Of a stretch of 64,000 nt of DNA, positions 13,927-26,200 are shown one piece after another. Numbering within the stretch: the stretch's first letter is position 1; every line of letters begins with the position of its first letter. The stretch is from Diplosphaera chodatii. Lineage: Eukaryota > Chlorophyta > Trebouxiophyceae > Prasiolales > Stichococcaceae. The notes below the pieces were generated by a model. That model searched no databases and was not told where the DNA came from. It saw only the letters and a list, made by a program, of their open reading frames with translations. A program made the position numbers and the translations under genes. The DNA lies in NCBI GenBank assembly GCA_032358165.1, contig JAALGY010000041.1, positions 744,001-808,000 on the forward strand. Direction: 5' to 3'.

Positions 13927-15103
13927 GCCAGCGCCTCCTCAATGTCCTCCTCGCTGGGCGCCTCCGGCTTGGAGCGCAGCAGGCTGTACATGCTCATCAC
14001 AAAGCCTGCAGCCCGGCACATTGATACCTGGTGTCGGCAGATGTAGCATCTAGACATGCTCATCACGGAGCCTGCAGCCCAGCGTGATGCCATTGACGCC
14101 TGTAGCAGCTGCACGATATGCTGGTGCCTGTGCAGGGAGCGCTGGAGGTTGTTGTTGTTGCGTGGCCTGCCGACCGGTACCTGGCGTGCAGAAGCCACAC
14201 TGCGAACCGTGTGCGCGGGCCAGGCGCTCCTGCACGGGGTGCAACCCTGCACGCCCGCTGCCGATGCCTGCAAGCAAGACACAGATTACCTTGAGGACTG
14301 CAGCTTGCAGTCCAGCAAAGACAGCGGGCGTTACAGTTTACCAACGCCAGGTCTATGGTGGTTCACACGACGCACCCTCGACCGTTACGACGTGGCAGCC
14401 GTCCACAGCGTACAGGGGGCACAAGCAGGCGTTGACCGCCTTGTGGGTCAGCTTGCCCTCTGCTCCCTCCAGCGCCGACACCATGACAGTGCAGGCACCA
14501 CACCCGCCTTCTCCGCACCCAAGCTTTGTGCCCGTGAGGCCCAGCTCTGCGAACAGGCACAAAAGATAAGCTCACGCAAGTGCACAATGCCGGATCGTTG
14601 TGGGACAGCGGCAAGGACTCCTACCGAGCACAGGCAGCATGCTGCCCAATGCTGGTATGAATTAGGTCACCCAGCCTGAGCACAAAGCCGGCAGCAGTGC
14701 ATTCGAGTAAGCGCAGCGTTGAACACACACACGATGTCTTTACGCCTTCTGTGCACGGCGCAGACCGGTAACTTGTGTCGGTGTGTTGGCATTCGGCCAT
14801 GATTGCACCCTTGCTTGGCTGCAGAGCAGTCCAGCTCACTGCTGCCGCAGGTATGGCATGGTATACAGGATGTCTGGGAGCCGCGTATGTTGGCTGAGGG
14901 CTAGAAGGCACCAGCTGCACTTCCCAAACATGACTGAGTGAGGAGACCATCTCACCACGCAGCCACTGCAGCAGCGTCGCCTCCGCCCTTCCTGCAGGTA
15001 GCACATGTCGCTTGCCGTTCACATAGGCGATGGGCTGGTCCGCGGCGCCATCGTGCCCAGCGCCTGGCGCAGCGACGAGCTGACTGGCAGCGCCTTTGCC
15101 CAT
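3572..15103 (-). CDS. XDH: Xanthine dehydrogenase (molybdenum cofactor, FAD, two 2Fe-2S)
   Basis: XDH oxidises hypoxanthine and xanthine to urate in purine breakdown, passing electrons through Mo, two 2Fe-2S centres and FAD to NAD+. Forty exons (first 15103-14956, last 3665-3572) join with consistent phases into 1392 residues, slightly above the usual 1330-1370. Order: first 2Fe-2S ([10 protein letters not shown]; exon 14546-14376); second 2Fe-2S ([19 protein letters not shown]); linker; FAD domain ([35 protein letters not shown]); Mo domains ([66 protein letters not shown]). The KETRS Glu, AFRGFGG Arg and GEPP catalytic Glu are present, and the FFLGYR segment favours dehydrogenase over aldehyde oxidase. 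Exon 8270-8232 is only 39 bases and the intron before it is GC-AG. Start is the first in-frame ATG of exon 1; divergent from the M24 gene. Confidence 0.97.
13988..14096. repeat. Diverged 66-bp tandem duplication over an XDH 3' splice site
   Basis: The stretch from 13988 (tgctcatcacaaagcctgc) recurs at 14054 (tgctcatcacggagcctgc) with a 66-bp period. On the minus strand each copy has ctgcag followed by a short coding stretch: GFVMSM in the functional exon start at 14005, GSVMSM in the copy at 14071. The copy is an in-frame alternative acceptor (see findings). Confidence 0.85.
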
Positions 15104-15626
15104 CTTGGCGTGGTACGTCAGAAAGACTGGCACATCAGTTTTCACGTGTCAAGCATAGCTGCTTTGGTACTGTGCAGTCGGTGTGAGCGCGCGAGCCAGC
15201 AGTATGTCAAAGCTACGATGACAGAACAAAGATCTCTCTCTTTGCATGTGACCCACGACGCTGATGTGGACACAGGGTTGTCGGCCTGGCTATTTCCCTG
15301 TGCATCGACGTCGACTGCAGTCGGTGATCGGTCAAAAGGCATACAGTTGCAAACAGCTGCTATCCTTGATCCAGAGCTGCGCCGTGCTGAATGCGTGCGC
15401 ACGGGTCCAGAACCTTTGGCGATATTTCACCAATCTCAGGGGTTGCATGCAGTGGTTATATACTCAGAATGGCTTGTAAGCGCAATCGGCAAATCTAGAA
15501 CGAGATTGGACCTTGCTGACTTGGAGCGACGCAGTGCTAGAGAGCAGCCAGGGTCCAGTGTTTGCTGGTTGCTGCGTGCCGTGGCATTGGCGGCATTGGC
15601 AGGCGGCACAACTGTCTCGGCATGGT
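15104..15626. promoter_or_regulatory. Divergent promoter interval XDH / M24 peptidase
   Basis: These 523 bases separate the start codons of two genes read in opposite directions, so both 5' UTRs and promoters should lie here. No TATA box or known motif could be assigned. A long open frame on the + strand has no recognisable product. Confidence 0.5.
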
Positions 15627-18319
15627 ATGACAGCTGGTCTGCTGGCTCGTGCGGCACAGCGTCTCTGGCAGCCTGCCTCCAAGCGACTTGTCGCTGGGCA
15701 GGCCACATGGCAGACGCACCCCGAGGTACGCAAACTGGCCAGGGCGTGAACATGCCATATAGCCTCATGCTGCCTTGTCAACTCTCGTTACAACTGCCAT
15801 AATGGCGCACACACCCGTTCATCGCGTGCAACGTGCGTCAGCGTCACATGCTGATGAGGAGATGTGTCTGTACAGCTGCTGCGGCACGGCGAGGTACTGC
15901 CGGGGTTGCCCGCCGAGGAGTTTGCAGCACGGCGGGAGGCGCTGGCGGATGCAATGCCCCCGGACAGTGTGGCGCTGCTGCCTGCGCCGCCGCTCAAGTA
16001 CCGAGCCGGTGTCGTGCCCTACCCCTACCGCGCGGTGTGTGTTACGGCCGCCCTACATCAGTCACAGCTGTCCTGCTCAAGAAGGGGGCATGCCCGGTGG
16101 ATCAATGCGCGGGTGGAGCAGTTGGCTGCTCTGCAGTGTTGCACAACCATCATCATTGCACCACAGGAGGCAGACATCATGTATTTGACCGGAGTGAGGC
16201 AGCCGGGCATCCTTGCAGCCATCTCCTCAGCCAGGGGTTCCGGCAAGGGCGCTTTCACGCTGTTCGTGCCGGATGCCAGCCAGGCGGCAGCGCAGTGGGA
16301 TGGCGCCCTGCTCAATAATGCTGCTGCTGAAGAGGTCTTTGGCGCCAATGCAGCCTTCCCAATGTCTCAGGTGCTCATCCATCCCAGGCTGCAGCGTGTG
16401 CATGCTGGATGGCCTGTGCATGCTGCGTCAGCAATTGGAGCTCATTCCTTCCAGAAGATGCTCGAGTCGTACAACATTGATGACATTGCCGCAGCTCCGC
16501 TCACGGCTGCCGGGCTTTCTGGCCGGCGCCAAAGCTGTGCTGTGCGACTTTGCGACAGCCCGGAGCCCTGTGCTGCTGGCGGCGCTGCAGGCAGCCAAGC
16601 TGGAGGATGCGCAGATCAGGCCGCTCAGCCCGCTGATGCATCGCCTGAGGTTTTAGATGCAGCACACAAGGGTGCAAAGGCATGCTGCACACTTTGCCGA
16701 CCAATGGCACATCCAGTGGCTAATGATGCAGCATGCAAAATGGCAGGTGGCGCAAGTCCCCAGCAGAGCTCGAGTTGATGCGGAAGGCGGCAGCCATTGC
16801 TGCCTCTGGACTGCAGCTGGCGATGCAGCGGACACACCCGGGCGTGTTTGAGTTTCAGATCGCCTCCACCTTCGGTAGGAGGGACTGTAACCATGCAATG
16901 CTGACCACAGTCTTGTTAGAGTGCACACGCCCACCGCCTGGTCCAGCCTCAACTCTGCTTCAAGTTCATATCTGCAGAGCACCATTGCAAGATGCTGGGC
17001 GCGGAGGGCATTGCCTACACGCCAATCGTGGCATCAGGGCCCGATGCGTGCACCATCCACTACAGTCGCAATGACAAAGTGAGCAGATGCGTGGCATGCA
17101 TAGCGAGTGGTTGTTTTTAAGTGCACACATCCAGCTGGTCAATCCACCAGCCGCCTTGAGCAGAAGCTGATGTTGGATAAATGCAGAAGCTGAAGGCAGG
17201 CAGCTTGATCAAGATGGATGCCGGCTGTGAGCTGCATGGTACGCCTACATACCTGCTGTCAGGCTTGTTGTGACGAAGGACATTCTCCTGATCTGTTGCA
17301 TGTCAGAGGACATGTGCATTGCCTAATGCAATGCTGCCGTTGCCATGTACGCAGGCTACAACAGCGATGTGACACGGTGTTGGCCCGTGAGTGGCTCCTT
17401 CTCGCCGCAGCAGCGTGACATCTACGAGGCTGTGCTGGAGATCGGCAGGTATGCGCCTGAGGTCAGATAGTTGCAGGGACCACCCAGGGGTGTTACATGT
17501 GACACGACCCTGTGCAGCTCCAATGGCCACTGACACCCCTTGTCTGTGCAGGGACTGCATCAAGCACATCAGGCCTGGTACCAGGGTGTCCGAGCTGCAC
17601 AGCTGGTCCTGCTCCCAGGTCAGGTTGCTAAGTGCCACAACGGCTCATGTGTGTATTTCGTCATTGCTGCAGTAGATGATGGTGAGCTACCGCGTCACTA
17701 GATCGCCGGAGCCTTTCTGCTGCACAGGTGTCGGATGTCATGTGCCGCTTGGGCCTGCTGGCATGGTCAAGGCGCTCAGTGGACGCCCATCGGCGGTTTT
17801 ACCCTCACTCCCTGGGTGAGCTCTCAAGCTTCTGCCGGCGTACTTATGTTGTTGGTACTGTGGGGTGTCATGACGATGGACAGCTGACCTTGACGCTCCT
17901 TGTGCAGCACATTGGCTGGGTCTGGATGTGCACGACTGCGGCGAGGTCAAGATGGACAGTGTGGAGCTGCAGCCGGGTGTGGTGCTCACCATCGAGCCGG
18001 GCATCTACATCCCAGACGAGGATCGCTATGGCGCCTACGCCGGGATTGGGGTGTGTCCGGCATACCGAGCGGCTGGTGGCACGTGTCGCATGGCATTTGA
18101 TCTGGCGCAATGAGTGCTCTTCGGTCTAGCCACGGCTGCAGCACGTTGACAAAGTGTCAACGGTGTACACGATCCTACATGCTGCAGGTGCGAATAGAGG
18201 ACGATGTCATCTGTGGCTCGGATGGACCCGAAGTCATCTCGTCCGGCGTGCCGTCAGATATTGCTGCGGTTGAGAAGCTGGTGGGCAGCGACGCGCAGCC
18301 GCTACTCAAGCCCATGTGA
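15627..18319 (+). CDS. M24B metallopeptidase, Xaa-Pro aminopeptidase 3 / ICP55 type
   Basis: The family removes N-terminal residues; the ICP55/APP3 branch trims imported mitochondrial or plastid precursors after presequence cleavage. Twelve exons (15627-15725, 15876-16034, 16167-16370, 16495-16649, 16747-16874, 16978-17078, 17187-17238, 17355-17448, 17552-17618, 17728-17815, 17908-18050, 18188-18319) encode 473 residues. An N-terminal basic, Arg/Ala-rich presequence ([14 protein letters not shown]) precedes the aminopeptidase-P N domain ([23 protein letters not shown]). The catalytic domain shows all five metal ligands: Asp in KMDAGCE, Asp in YNSDVTR, His in [10 protein letters not shown], Glu in LTIEPGIY and Glu in VRIEDDV. 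The start is chosen for the presequence and its joining to the conserved THPELL segment. Organelle targeting is inferred. Confidence 0.92.
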
Positions 18320-18875
18320 CGGCAGCTGCAGAACTGCAGCATGTGTTGCCGGTATACTGCGGCATGGTGCCACACAGGGAGAGGAGCGGGTCCATATGCA
18401 TTGTGTATCATAGCTTTCGGGCGCACCGTCAGTTACATAAGATGCACCCAGTTGGGCCAACGGGACATCGGACATTGGATTGCAACTTGAATGCATGCTG
18501 GCGTGAAGTGTCACCCACACCACATCAACACAGGGGGGCCTGCAGCATGACCACATTTCGCGAGCACTACGCATTGCCCACAGCGTTCAGTCCGTCAGAC
18601 GTGGCTCCCTCCAAGTGCACAGCAGGAATGCGCAAGAACGCGACGTGATCCGTCGCTGCCTGGTACCCCGCTGCTGCTCGGGACGCCGCGTACGCACTTT
18701 GTCAGCTACCACTCAGCCTCACACGGGGCCAAACAAAGTATGCTGCTGCAAACAAGGCCCCTTCGGTCTGAGAGCTTCTCTGTGTCCACGAAGAAACAGA
18801 AGCTGGACCCTTTGAGCTTGGGACACCACGGGCTTGCGGATCGACTCCGCGCGCTTTCGGGACTGAGGGTTCAAA
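18320..18875. other. Intergenic interval M24 peptidase to S41 protease
   Basis: No gene seen. It should contain the M24 3' UTR and the promoter of the next + strand gene. Part of the S41 protease 5' exon could start here because that start is not certain. Confidence 0.45.
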
Positions 18876-21800
18876 ATGGCAGCAGGCAGCGTCCAGCGCT
18901 TGTCACAGCTGCCGCAGCACAAGGTTTGCAATGCTTGCCTGCAATACACTCTGGCGGGTCTCCACTAACCTGTACATCGCATGACTACGTGCCACCTTGT
19001 AAGGGTTGCTTGGTTGTTGCCAAGACATCCAGCAAATTACCAACATGCTGCCAGAACAGCAGCGATATCTCCAGTTCATCTAAGACGTGGTAAGCCCTTC
19101 TTCGGTGCAGGGCCCAGGCAAGTCGGCTTGGCCAGTGCAGCACAGGCTGTGCTTGCCCAGGCGACCACAGCGGCGTCAGCGGCCATCCTCTGCGGCAGCC
19201 TGCTGCTGGGATGCCCCCAGCCCGCAGCAGCAGACACAGTCGTCAGGTTGCTACTGCTGTGGCAGTCGCAACCGGTATGAGACAGCTGGCCTGTTCGGTG
19301 GCGATGCAAAACAGTAATCAGTCATGCATGCAGGGTACCGATCAACCCCAACCCAGAGATCTTTGCAGCACAGCGCACGCTGCTGGAGGCCTGGAGGATC
19401 GTCACCGACGCATATGAGGATTCGACGTTCAACGGCCGAGACTGGGTATGCACAACAAGAAAGTAGCTCCGCGTGCAGAGGGCAGGTCACTTCACTCGGG
19501 CTTACACGTCACACTTGACATTTGTGGCATGTGTTTCCCACAGGAGCAAGACCTCGCTGATGGCCTCATAGCCACGTCTGCCGCGGAGTCCCCAGAGTTG
19601 GCATACCTGCAGATCGAGAAGATGCTCGCTAACCTGGATGATCCTTACACCCGCATCTTGCCGCCCCGGTATGCACCTTGCTGTTGCATGCATCATCCCC
19701 TCAGACACACAGGCTGGGGCGCCTTGGCGCTGCTGACGGTGACCACAGCAACTTTGCAGCTGATCCATGGTACGCAGGGAGTTTCAAAACTTTCGGATTG
19801 GCTCAGATGGCGAGATTCAGGGCGTGGGCCTGATGATTGCCCAGGTATGGGCACGCGATGGTTGTGCACCATGCCGTAGCACACATCACACGTCTGCTGC
19901 TCATCAGATGCACCCAGGGCTTAAGCCGCACAGCGCTGAAGGCATTTTGCTGCATGTGCCCAGGACCCAGCCACCCGTCGGCTGCTGGTGCTGACGTCTT
20001 TGGAGGGCAGCCCGGCGGCACGTGCCGGTGTGAAGCCTGGTGACGAGGTGGGGCTGTGCCCTGGGTAACATCGACACTGGTCATCCATCTCCAAACAGAC
20101 TGTATGAACCGCATCAGTCTGCCTCACCATGGCACTATGTGATTGCGGGCGTGGTTGACGCCATCAAACACTCACACAATTTGCGTGCAGGTGGTCAGCA
20201 TCAACGGCACGGACACGGTGGGCTTTGGGACCGACCGCGCCGCTGCGCTGCTTCGTGGCAAGCGCGGCACCAACGTGACAGTGCACTTTGCGCGCCGCAG
20301 CAGCCAGGTGCCCGGCATTGCCGGCCGCCCCGAGCAGGCTCCTCAGGTATGGGTCTCGCTTTGCAGCGGTTGCCCTACATCATATCCTGCCTTGGATTGA
20401 ATGTCAAGAGCTAAGTCTGCTGTGTGGCCTGTGTGGTGCTGGGAAGAGGTCCTGCTTCGTACATGCTGTGCAGATCCAGATCGTGAAGGTCATGCGGCGG
20501 GAGAGGCTGGAGGTGAACCCAGTCTTCTCGACAGCCTTTGCACACGCCGGGCCAACAGGCCGGCAAACCACCACTGGGTACATCCGACTGGTGAGCCTCA
20601 GCAGACGAAGCAGGGTGCAAGTGACAAGGCTGGACACGTTGCTTCAGGCAGGTCAGTAGCAGGTTGGCTCAACTTACAGGTTGATCCCTGCAGGTCAACT
20701 TCAACATGCATGCTGCGGACGACGTGCAGAAGGCCATCCGGCAGCTCAGGGTAGGCGCAGCGTCGCCCCTGCCTGAAATTTGCTGCCGGATAATCCTGCA
20801 CTGATGTCCAAGCTGTTCATCGCAGGGTGGTTTGCCTGCCGGATGTGCAGCACGGCTGTTGATCCTGCGCTTGCTGTTCACAGGCGCAGGGTGCCAGCAG
20901 CTACATCCTGGACCTGCGCAAGAACCCGGGTGGCCTCGTGCGCGCCGGCGTCGATGTTGCACGCCTGTTCCTGGATGCGCCCGCCCCGGTGCGCTGTCCT
21001 CATATCGATGCATTTGACGGTCCACCATGCCAGCCAGCACATGACTGGTGTCGTGCGTCGCCTGTCAGCTTGCAGTGTTGTCAGTGCACAGGTTCTGCCG
21101 GGTGTGATTTATGGACGTCGGCATGCAAGAGTTTGAGATTGAAGTTGGCTGCAGACTCATAGGGAGCCAATCTACCAGGACCATCTGGGTGCTGCAAGAT
21201 CTGACATGGAACGTCCTCGCTTGCAGGTGTTCAATGTGACAGGGCGAGCACATCCGGTCGAGGCAACTGTCCCGGGGGGCGTGGGCGGCGACGGTGCCAC
21301 AGGGCCGCCGCAGCAGCGCATCATGCAGAAGGTGGTGCTGGCCAGCAGCCGGGCCCTGACCAAGCAGCCGCTCGCGCTGCTGGTGGATGGAGAGTCTGCC
21401 TCGGCATCAGAGATTCTCGCAGGTGAGCCAGGGTGTCAGCTGCACTCGCCTGCCGCCCCCTTGTTTCTGGGGTCAAGCACCTTGATGATACACCTAGGCC
21501 TCCACTAGTGGCGTGTTTGACTGACGGCACGCAATCGCGCAATCACGCATTCTTCGGTGCCGGGGGATGCCGAGCTCGATGTTGCGATGTTGGATCTGCA
21601 TCTCTGTGTTGTCATGCTCGGTGTCTTCGCCTGGCATTGCCCTCTCCTACCCAGAGGCAAGGTGAGGTTCTGCCTGTGGGCAGGGGCGCTGCGAGACAAT
21701 GGCCACCGCGCGGTGCTGATTGGGGACTCTAACACATATGGCAAGGGCAAGGTGACAGCTTTGCTACATGACGCAGTTCTGTCAATAGTGAGCGGGCATG

Positions 21801-22485
21801 CTACACATCAGTGGCATCTCTTTCAGCTGCGGCACTGTGTCAAGCCAGTACTTTGGTGCTGCAGATCCAGAATGTGTTCGAACTTGCTGACGGCAGCGCA
21901 CTCTTCGTCACGGTGGCTAGGTACCGCACGCCAGCGCTTGTGGACATCGACCATGTGCGCCTCCTTGCCTCCTGCTGGGCTTAGATTGGATTACAGACAG
22001 ATGCATGACAAACCCAAGTTGCAATGCTCAGAGCAGCAGTGTCAGCAAGTCTGCACCTGCAGCTAAGGTCCGCAGCTGTCTGGGTCCAGATGGTGTGTAT
22101 TGGAGATTGGACGATGCTGCATGTTCCGCAGGTGGGGATCAAGCCGGACATGCGGTGCCATGCGCTGGATGCGCCGCCACTACGGGGCCAGTCGCGAGCC
22201 TCCCTTGAGGAGCTGCCGCCCGGTGCGTCGGTCTCGAAGCCCTCTGGCTATGTGACCAAATCCGCAAGTACATTTTCACCTGCGTACAGCGCTGTGTGCT
22301 TGTGTGATGAGGTATTGGCAACATGCCCTTGACCTTGTGTCGATGCCTCTGGACGCATGATGCCTGCAGGCCTGCCGATGGGGCTGGCGATGCAGCTGCG
22401 GACGTCAGGTTCATTGGAGGAGGACGCCTGCGTGCTCACAGCAGAGCACGTCTTGGATGGTCTGACCGCCTCGAGAGCGAAGTGA
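18876..22485 (+). CDS. CTPA: Carboxyl-terminal processing protease (CtpA-type, S41A), lumen-targeted
   Basis: CtpA proteases are thylakoid-lumen serine proteases; the best known cuts the C-terminal extension of D1 before PSII assembly. Exons after the first: 19334-19445, 19544-19668, 19778-19844, 19964-20047, 20191-20346, 20474-20590, 20694-20750, 20884-20988, 21227-21422, 21684-21751, 21865-21954, 22132-22222, 22370-22485, all in phase. The preceding exon ends at 19246 with a hydrophobic lumenal signal and a likely AxA site (PQPAAADT). A PDZ domain (SPAARAGVKPGDEVVSINGT) precedes the catalytic core; nucleophile Ser is in GESASASEILAG and Lys in NTYGKGK. The start at 18876 (AAAATGGC context) is tentative, as is splicing before 19090. 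It looks like a CtpA paralogue rather than provably the D1 enzyme. Confidence 0.93.
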
Positions 22486-23220
22486 GCAGCTGGATCATGT
22501 GTACAGCGAGCAAGGGCCGCAGCGACGGCAGGCGTTGCTGAATACGAAGCCGGTTTGTATAGTGCCATGTCGGATATGTACGACACCACGATGGCCAGCA
22601 CCTATGTGGTGAAAGTATACTGTGGCAGCAGCTGTACTTGTATGTATCAAAGCGTGGCGACATAGTATGCACGAGTGTCCGGGAAGCATGGTACTGTATG
22701 TATATGTTGCGCATGCTTTGTCATGTGGTGTTGAGAGGTGCCAATATTGCGAGCCAGAATTTGATTGGTATATGAGGATGTGTGCATGCAGAGATAGCAT
22801 GTTTTGTTGAACTTGTGTGGCATTGTTGTTAAACTGTATATATATATATTGCCTGGGCTGCGTTTCTCAATCTCTGTGTATGTGCCGGCGGCAATGATGA
22901 CTACCTCAGCGACGCTGTGGTGCTCGCACGGTGATGTTGTAAGCGGCGGCAGGCTGCAAAAGAGAGGCTGACCCAGCTCTGCATTTCGCTTATCAGCAAA
23001 TGCATCATGATGCCCCACCAGCATTTGCCACCTGCTCCTCGAAAGCTAATGACGACATACCAGGGCTCACTACCGATTAGCCATGCATTAGCTTTGCCCA
23101 CCTGCTTCGAACAGCAACACTTTGCCGCTGCATCCCCTGCGGTGTGTGTCATCACGCTGCAGCAGACAGTATTGTACACATCATAGCCATGCGGCTGTGA
23201 GGCGGCTGTAGCAGCGTAGC
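22486..23220. other. Intergenic interval S41 protease to TM9 gene
   Basis: No gene seen. The first half is comparatively AT-rich, with a TA microsatellite at 22837-22849, probably 3' UTR of the protease gene. The right part should hold the TM9 promoter. Confidence 0.5.
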
Positions 23221-26200
23221 ATGAGGTCTCGCACGGCAGTACTCGTTGCTGCAGCAGTGGCCTTGTGCTCCCTGCACACAGCGGCAGCCTTCTACCTGCC
23301 GGGCGTGGCGCCCATTGACTATGCGAAGGTCAGCCGATGGCTTCAGATTGCGTCTGGTGCAGGGCACTGACCACTTTTGGACCACGTTCTTTGCTTGAAG
23401 TGAATGATCTTGACAGTGCAGGCAGACAAGGTGCTGCTCAAGGTCAATAAGTTGACCAGCACCAGGACACAGCTGCCCTATGAATACTTCTCGCTGCCCT
23501 ACTGTCAACCCCGCAAGATTGTCAGCAGCGCCGAGAATCTCGGAGAGGTGCTCAGGGGCGACAGGATTGAGACCTCACCCTATGAGGTGCATCGTCTGCT
23601 GACGCATCAGACACGTACAACATGTGCATGCTGTCTGTGACAGTGAAGCATCAGTCCTTGTGCTCTGTCGCAGCATACGCCAGCCCAGTGTCTGATGCTA
23701 CCAAGGCACAATGGCATCATGCGCCTGCCGCAAGTTTCTGCGCTGACGATGTTGTGGATTGCCGCAGATTGCGATCCGCATGGACCAGCAGTGCAAGGTG
23801 CTGTGCATCATCAAGAGCCTGAACAAGGGGCAGGCCAAGGCCTTCCAGAAGAAGATTGATGATGACTACCGCGTCAACATGTGAGTTCATGCGCAGCGAA
23901 GCGATGGACCCAGTCCTTTTCACAAGCAGTAAGGCAGATGCGTGCCTTATCATATTGTGTGGCGCTGGCGTCCCGTGAGCTGTGTTACTGTTTACAGGAT
24001 TTTGGACAATCTGCCGGTGGCCATGGTGCGCATGCGGGAGGGGCAGGGCGAGGCCGTGAAGACATATGAGCGCGGCTTCCCCGTCGGCCGCATTGACGTG
24101 CGTCCGGTTACACAGCGCCCCGATGTGCACTGCACAGCGTGCGCACATCGGTGCCTCGCTTGGTCGGCTGTGCACCATGGATACCTTGTGCAACCATGCT
24201 GACCCAATGCCATGTGCACACTGCAGGAGAATGGCAAGTACCTACTGAACAACCACCTGCGGTTTCAGATCCTGTTCCACCGTGACACGGAAACGGACCT
24301 GGCGCGCATCGTGGGCTTCGAGGTGAGGCAGTGTTGTACAGCAGACAGCGCCCTGTTGAATCTAGGTCCCCGTTCAGCAACAGCAGCCAAGCTGCCGGCA
24401 CTCAGAGACATCGTGGTCGCCTGCACGGCTGCACCATGAGAGGACTCTCCGTGGGTGTGCAGGTGCTGCCGTTCAGCGTGCAGCATGCATACGAGGGCAG
24501 CTTCAACGAGGCGTCGCCGGAGCTGACGACCTGCAACCCGGGCTCCATGAAGTTTGTGACCAACAAGGAGGCGAAGCAGGAGGTGGCGGAGGGCAAGGAG
24601 GTCATCTTCACCTACGACGTGCTGTTCATAGTGAGTTTCCTTGTATCACGCCGCAGCGATATAGTCAGGCCCGCTGCGCAGGAGGCCAGTTCTTGCTCAT
24701 GGGACCAGACTGGGCTGCTGCTATGGCATACAAGAGAGCTCAGAGCTGTGTTCACAGCCGTGAAACACAAATTGAGACACCGGGGCTGCTGCGCTGCAGC
24801 CGAGCCCCATCCGGTGGGCGAGCCGGTGGGACACGTACCTGAGCATGGCGGACGACCAGATCCACTGGTTCTCCATCGTCAACAGCCTCATGATCGTGCT
24901 GTTCCTGAGCGGCATGGTGGCCATGATCATGATGCGCACGCTCCACCGCGACATCAGCCAGTACAACCAGCTGGAGACCGCCGAGGAGGCGCAGGAGGAG
25001 ACCGGCTGGAAGCTGGTGCGCCGGGCTGTGTCAACGCAGTATCTTGGAACGCGAGCAGCTGCGAGCCTGGCTCAACTCACGCAGTGCCAGGACGTGCTGC
25101 CCCGCGCTCGGGCATTGCGCATGCCCTGCATCGTCGTCGGTGGCGCCCATCACGGGCGCGGACAAGGAGGACCCGGGGTTCATGCTCTGTCGCCGCCCGT
25201 GCTCTGCAGGTGCACGGCGACGTGCTGCGGCCGCCGCAGCGGGCGGGGCTGCTGTCGGTGTACGTGGGCACCGGCGCGCAGCTGATCGGCATGGCGCTCG
25301 TCACCATGGTGTTTGCCGCCCTGGGCTTCCTGAGCCCCGCCAACCGCGGCGGCCTGATGACAGCGATGCTGCTCCTGTTCGTGTTCATGGGCCTGGTCGG
25401 CGGCTACGCCTCGGCGCGGCTCTACAAGGTGGGCTGTTTGCTGGGACACATGTGGCTGCTGCAGATGGAGACGCTGCGTGTTTCCAGCGGCGCCCTCGAA
25501 TGTTAGCACCTGGGAGTGACAGGCTTTGTGCTGAAAGATTGCCATGAACGAAGAAAGCAGTCAAGCCTGATAGTTGTGTGTGTCCTCTGTCCAGACATTC
25601 AAGGGCGAGCAATGGAAGCAGACGACGCTGCAGACGGCGCTGCTGTTTCCAGGAGTTGTGTTCGTCATCTTCTTCAGCCTCAACCTGCTGGTGTGTGTGT
25701 GTTTTCTCATGCTCATTGCGTATGTTGAACGCATTTGCTGTAGCATGCACCGTCACAGCTGTGGGCTCCTCCGCAGGTGAGCATCGTGTCTGTTGGTGCC
25801 ACCGCGAACCGTTGGGAATTCATTTATGGTCTGGTCGCGCAGGTGTGGGGTCAGAAGTCCAGCGGCGCGGTGCCCTTCGGCACGCTGTTCGCGCTGTGCT
25901 TCCTGTGGTTCGGCATCAGCGTGCCGCTCGTGTTCATCGGGTCCTACTTCGGCTACAAGAAGCCGGCCCCCGAGGTGCCCCTGCTGCGCTTGCACGCCCA
26001 TTTGAAGGAGGTTTCTGTATTGGCTGTGGCACATCGCTGCATATCCGCCGCGACGGCTGGAAGCCATACAGCTTGACGTGCGGAGCAACTGCATGCGTGT
26101 GGCCTCAGCTGCAGTGCTCACTTGATCATGCCACAGAGGTGCATCTGCAGCAGTCCGACTATTGCAAGAGTGATGGGCCCGCAGGACCCGGTGCGCACGA

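Noticed and set aside
3572..15103. Possibility that XDH is an aldehyde oxidase
   Set aside because: The FFLGYR segment and the substrate-site Glu and Arg follow the dehydrogenase pattern.
15005..15802. 265-codon + strand open frame between XDH and the M24 gene
   Set aside because: No domain or family resemblance; overlaps XDH exon 1 and the M24 first exon in another frame.
16371..16494. Apparent one-base frameshift in the M24 gene ([10 protein letters not shown] versus [11 protein letters not shown])
   Set aside because: Explained by an intron 16371-16494 with acceptor gccgcag; exon phases then close, so no frameshift.
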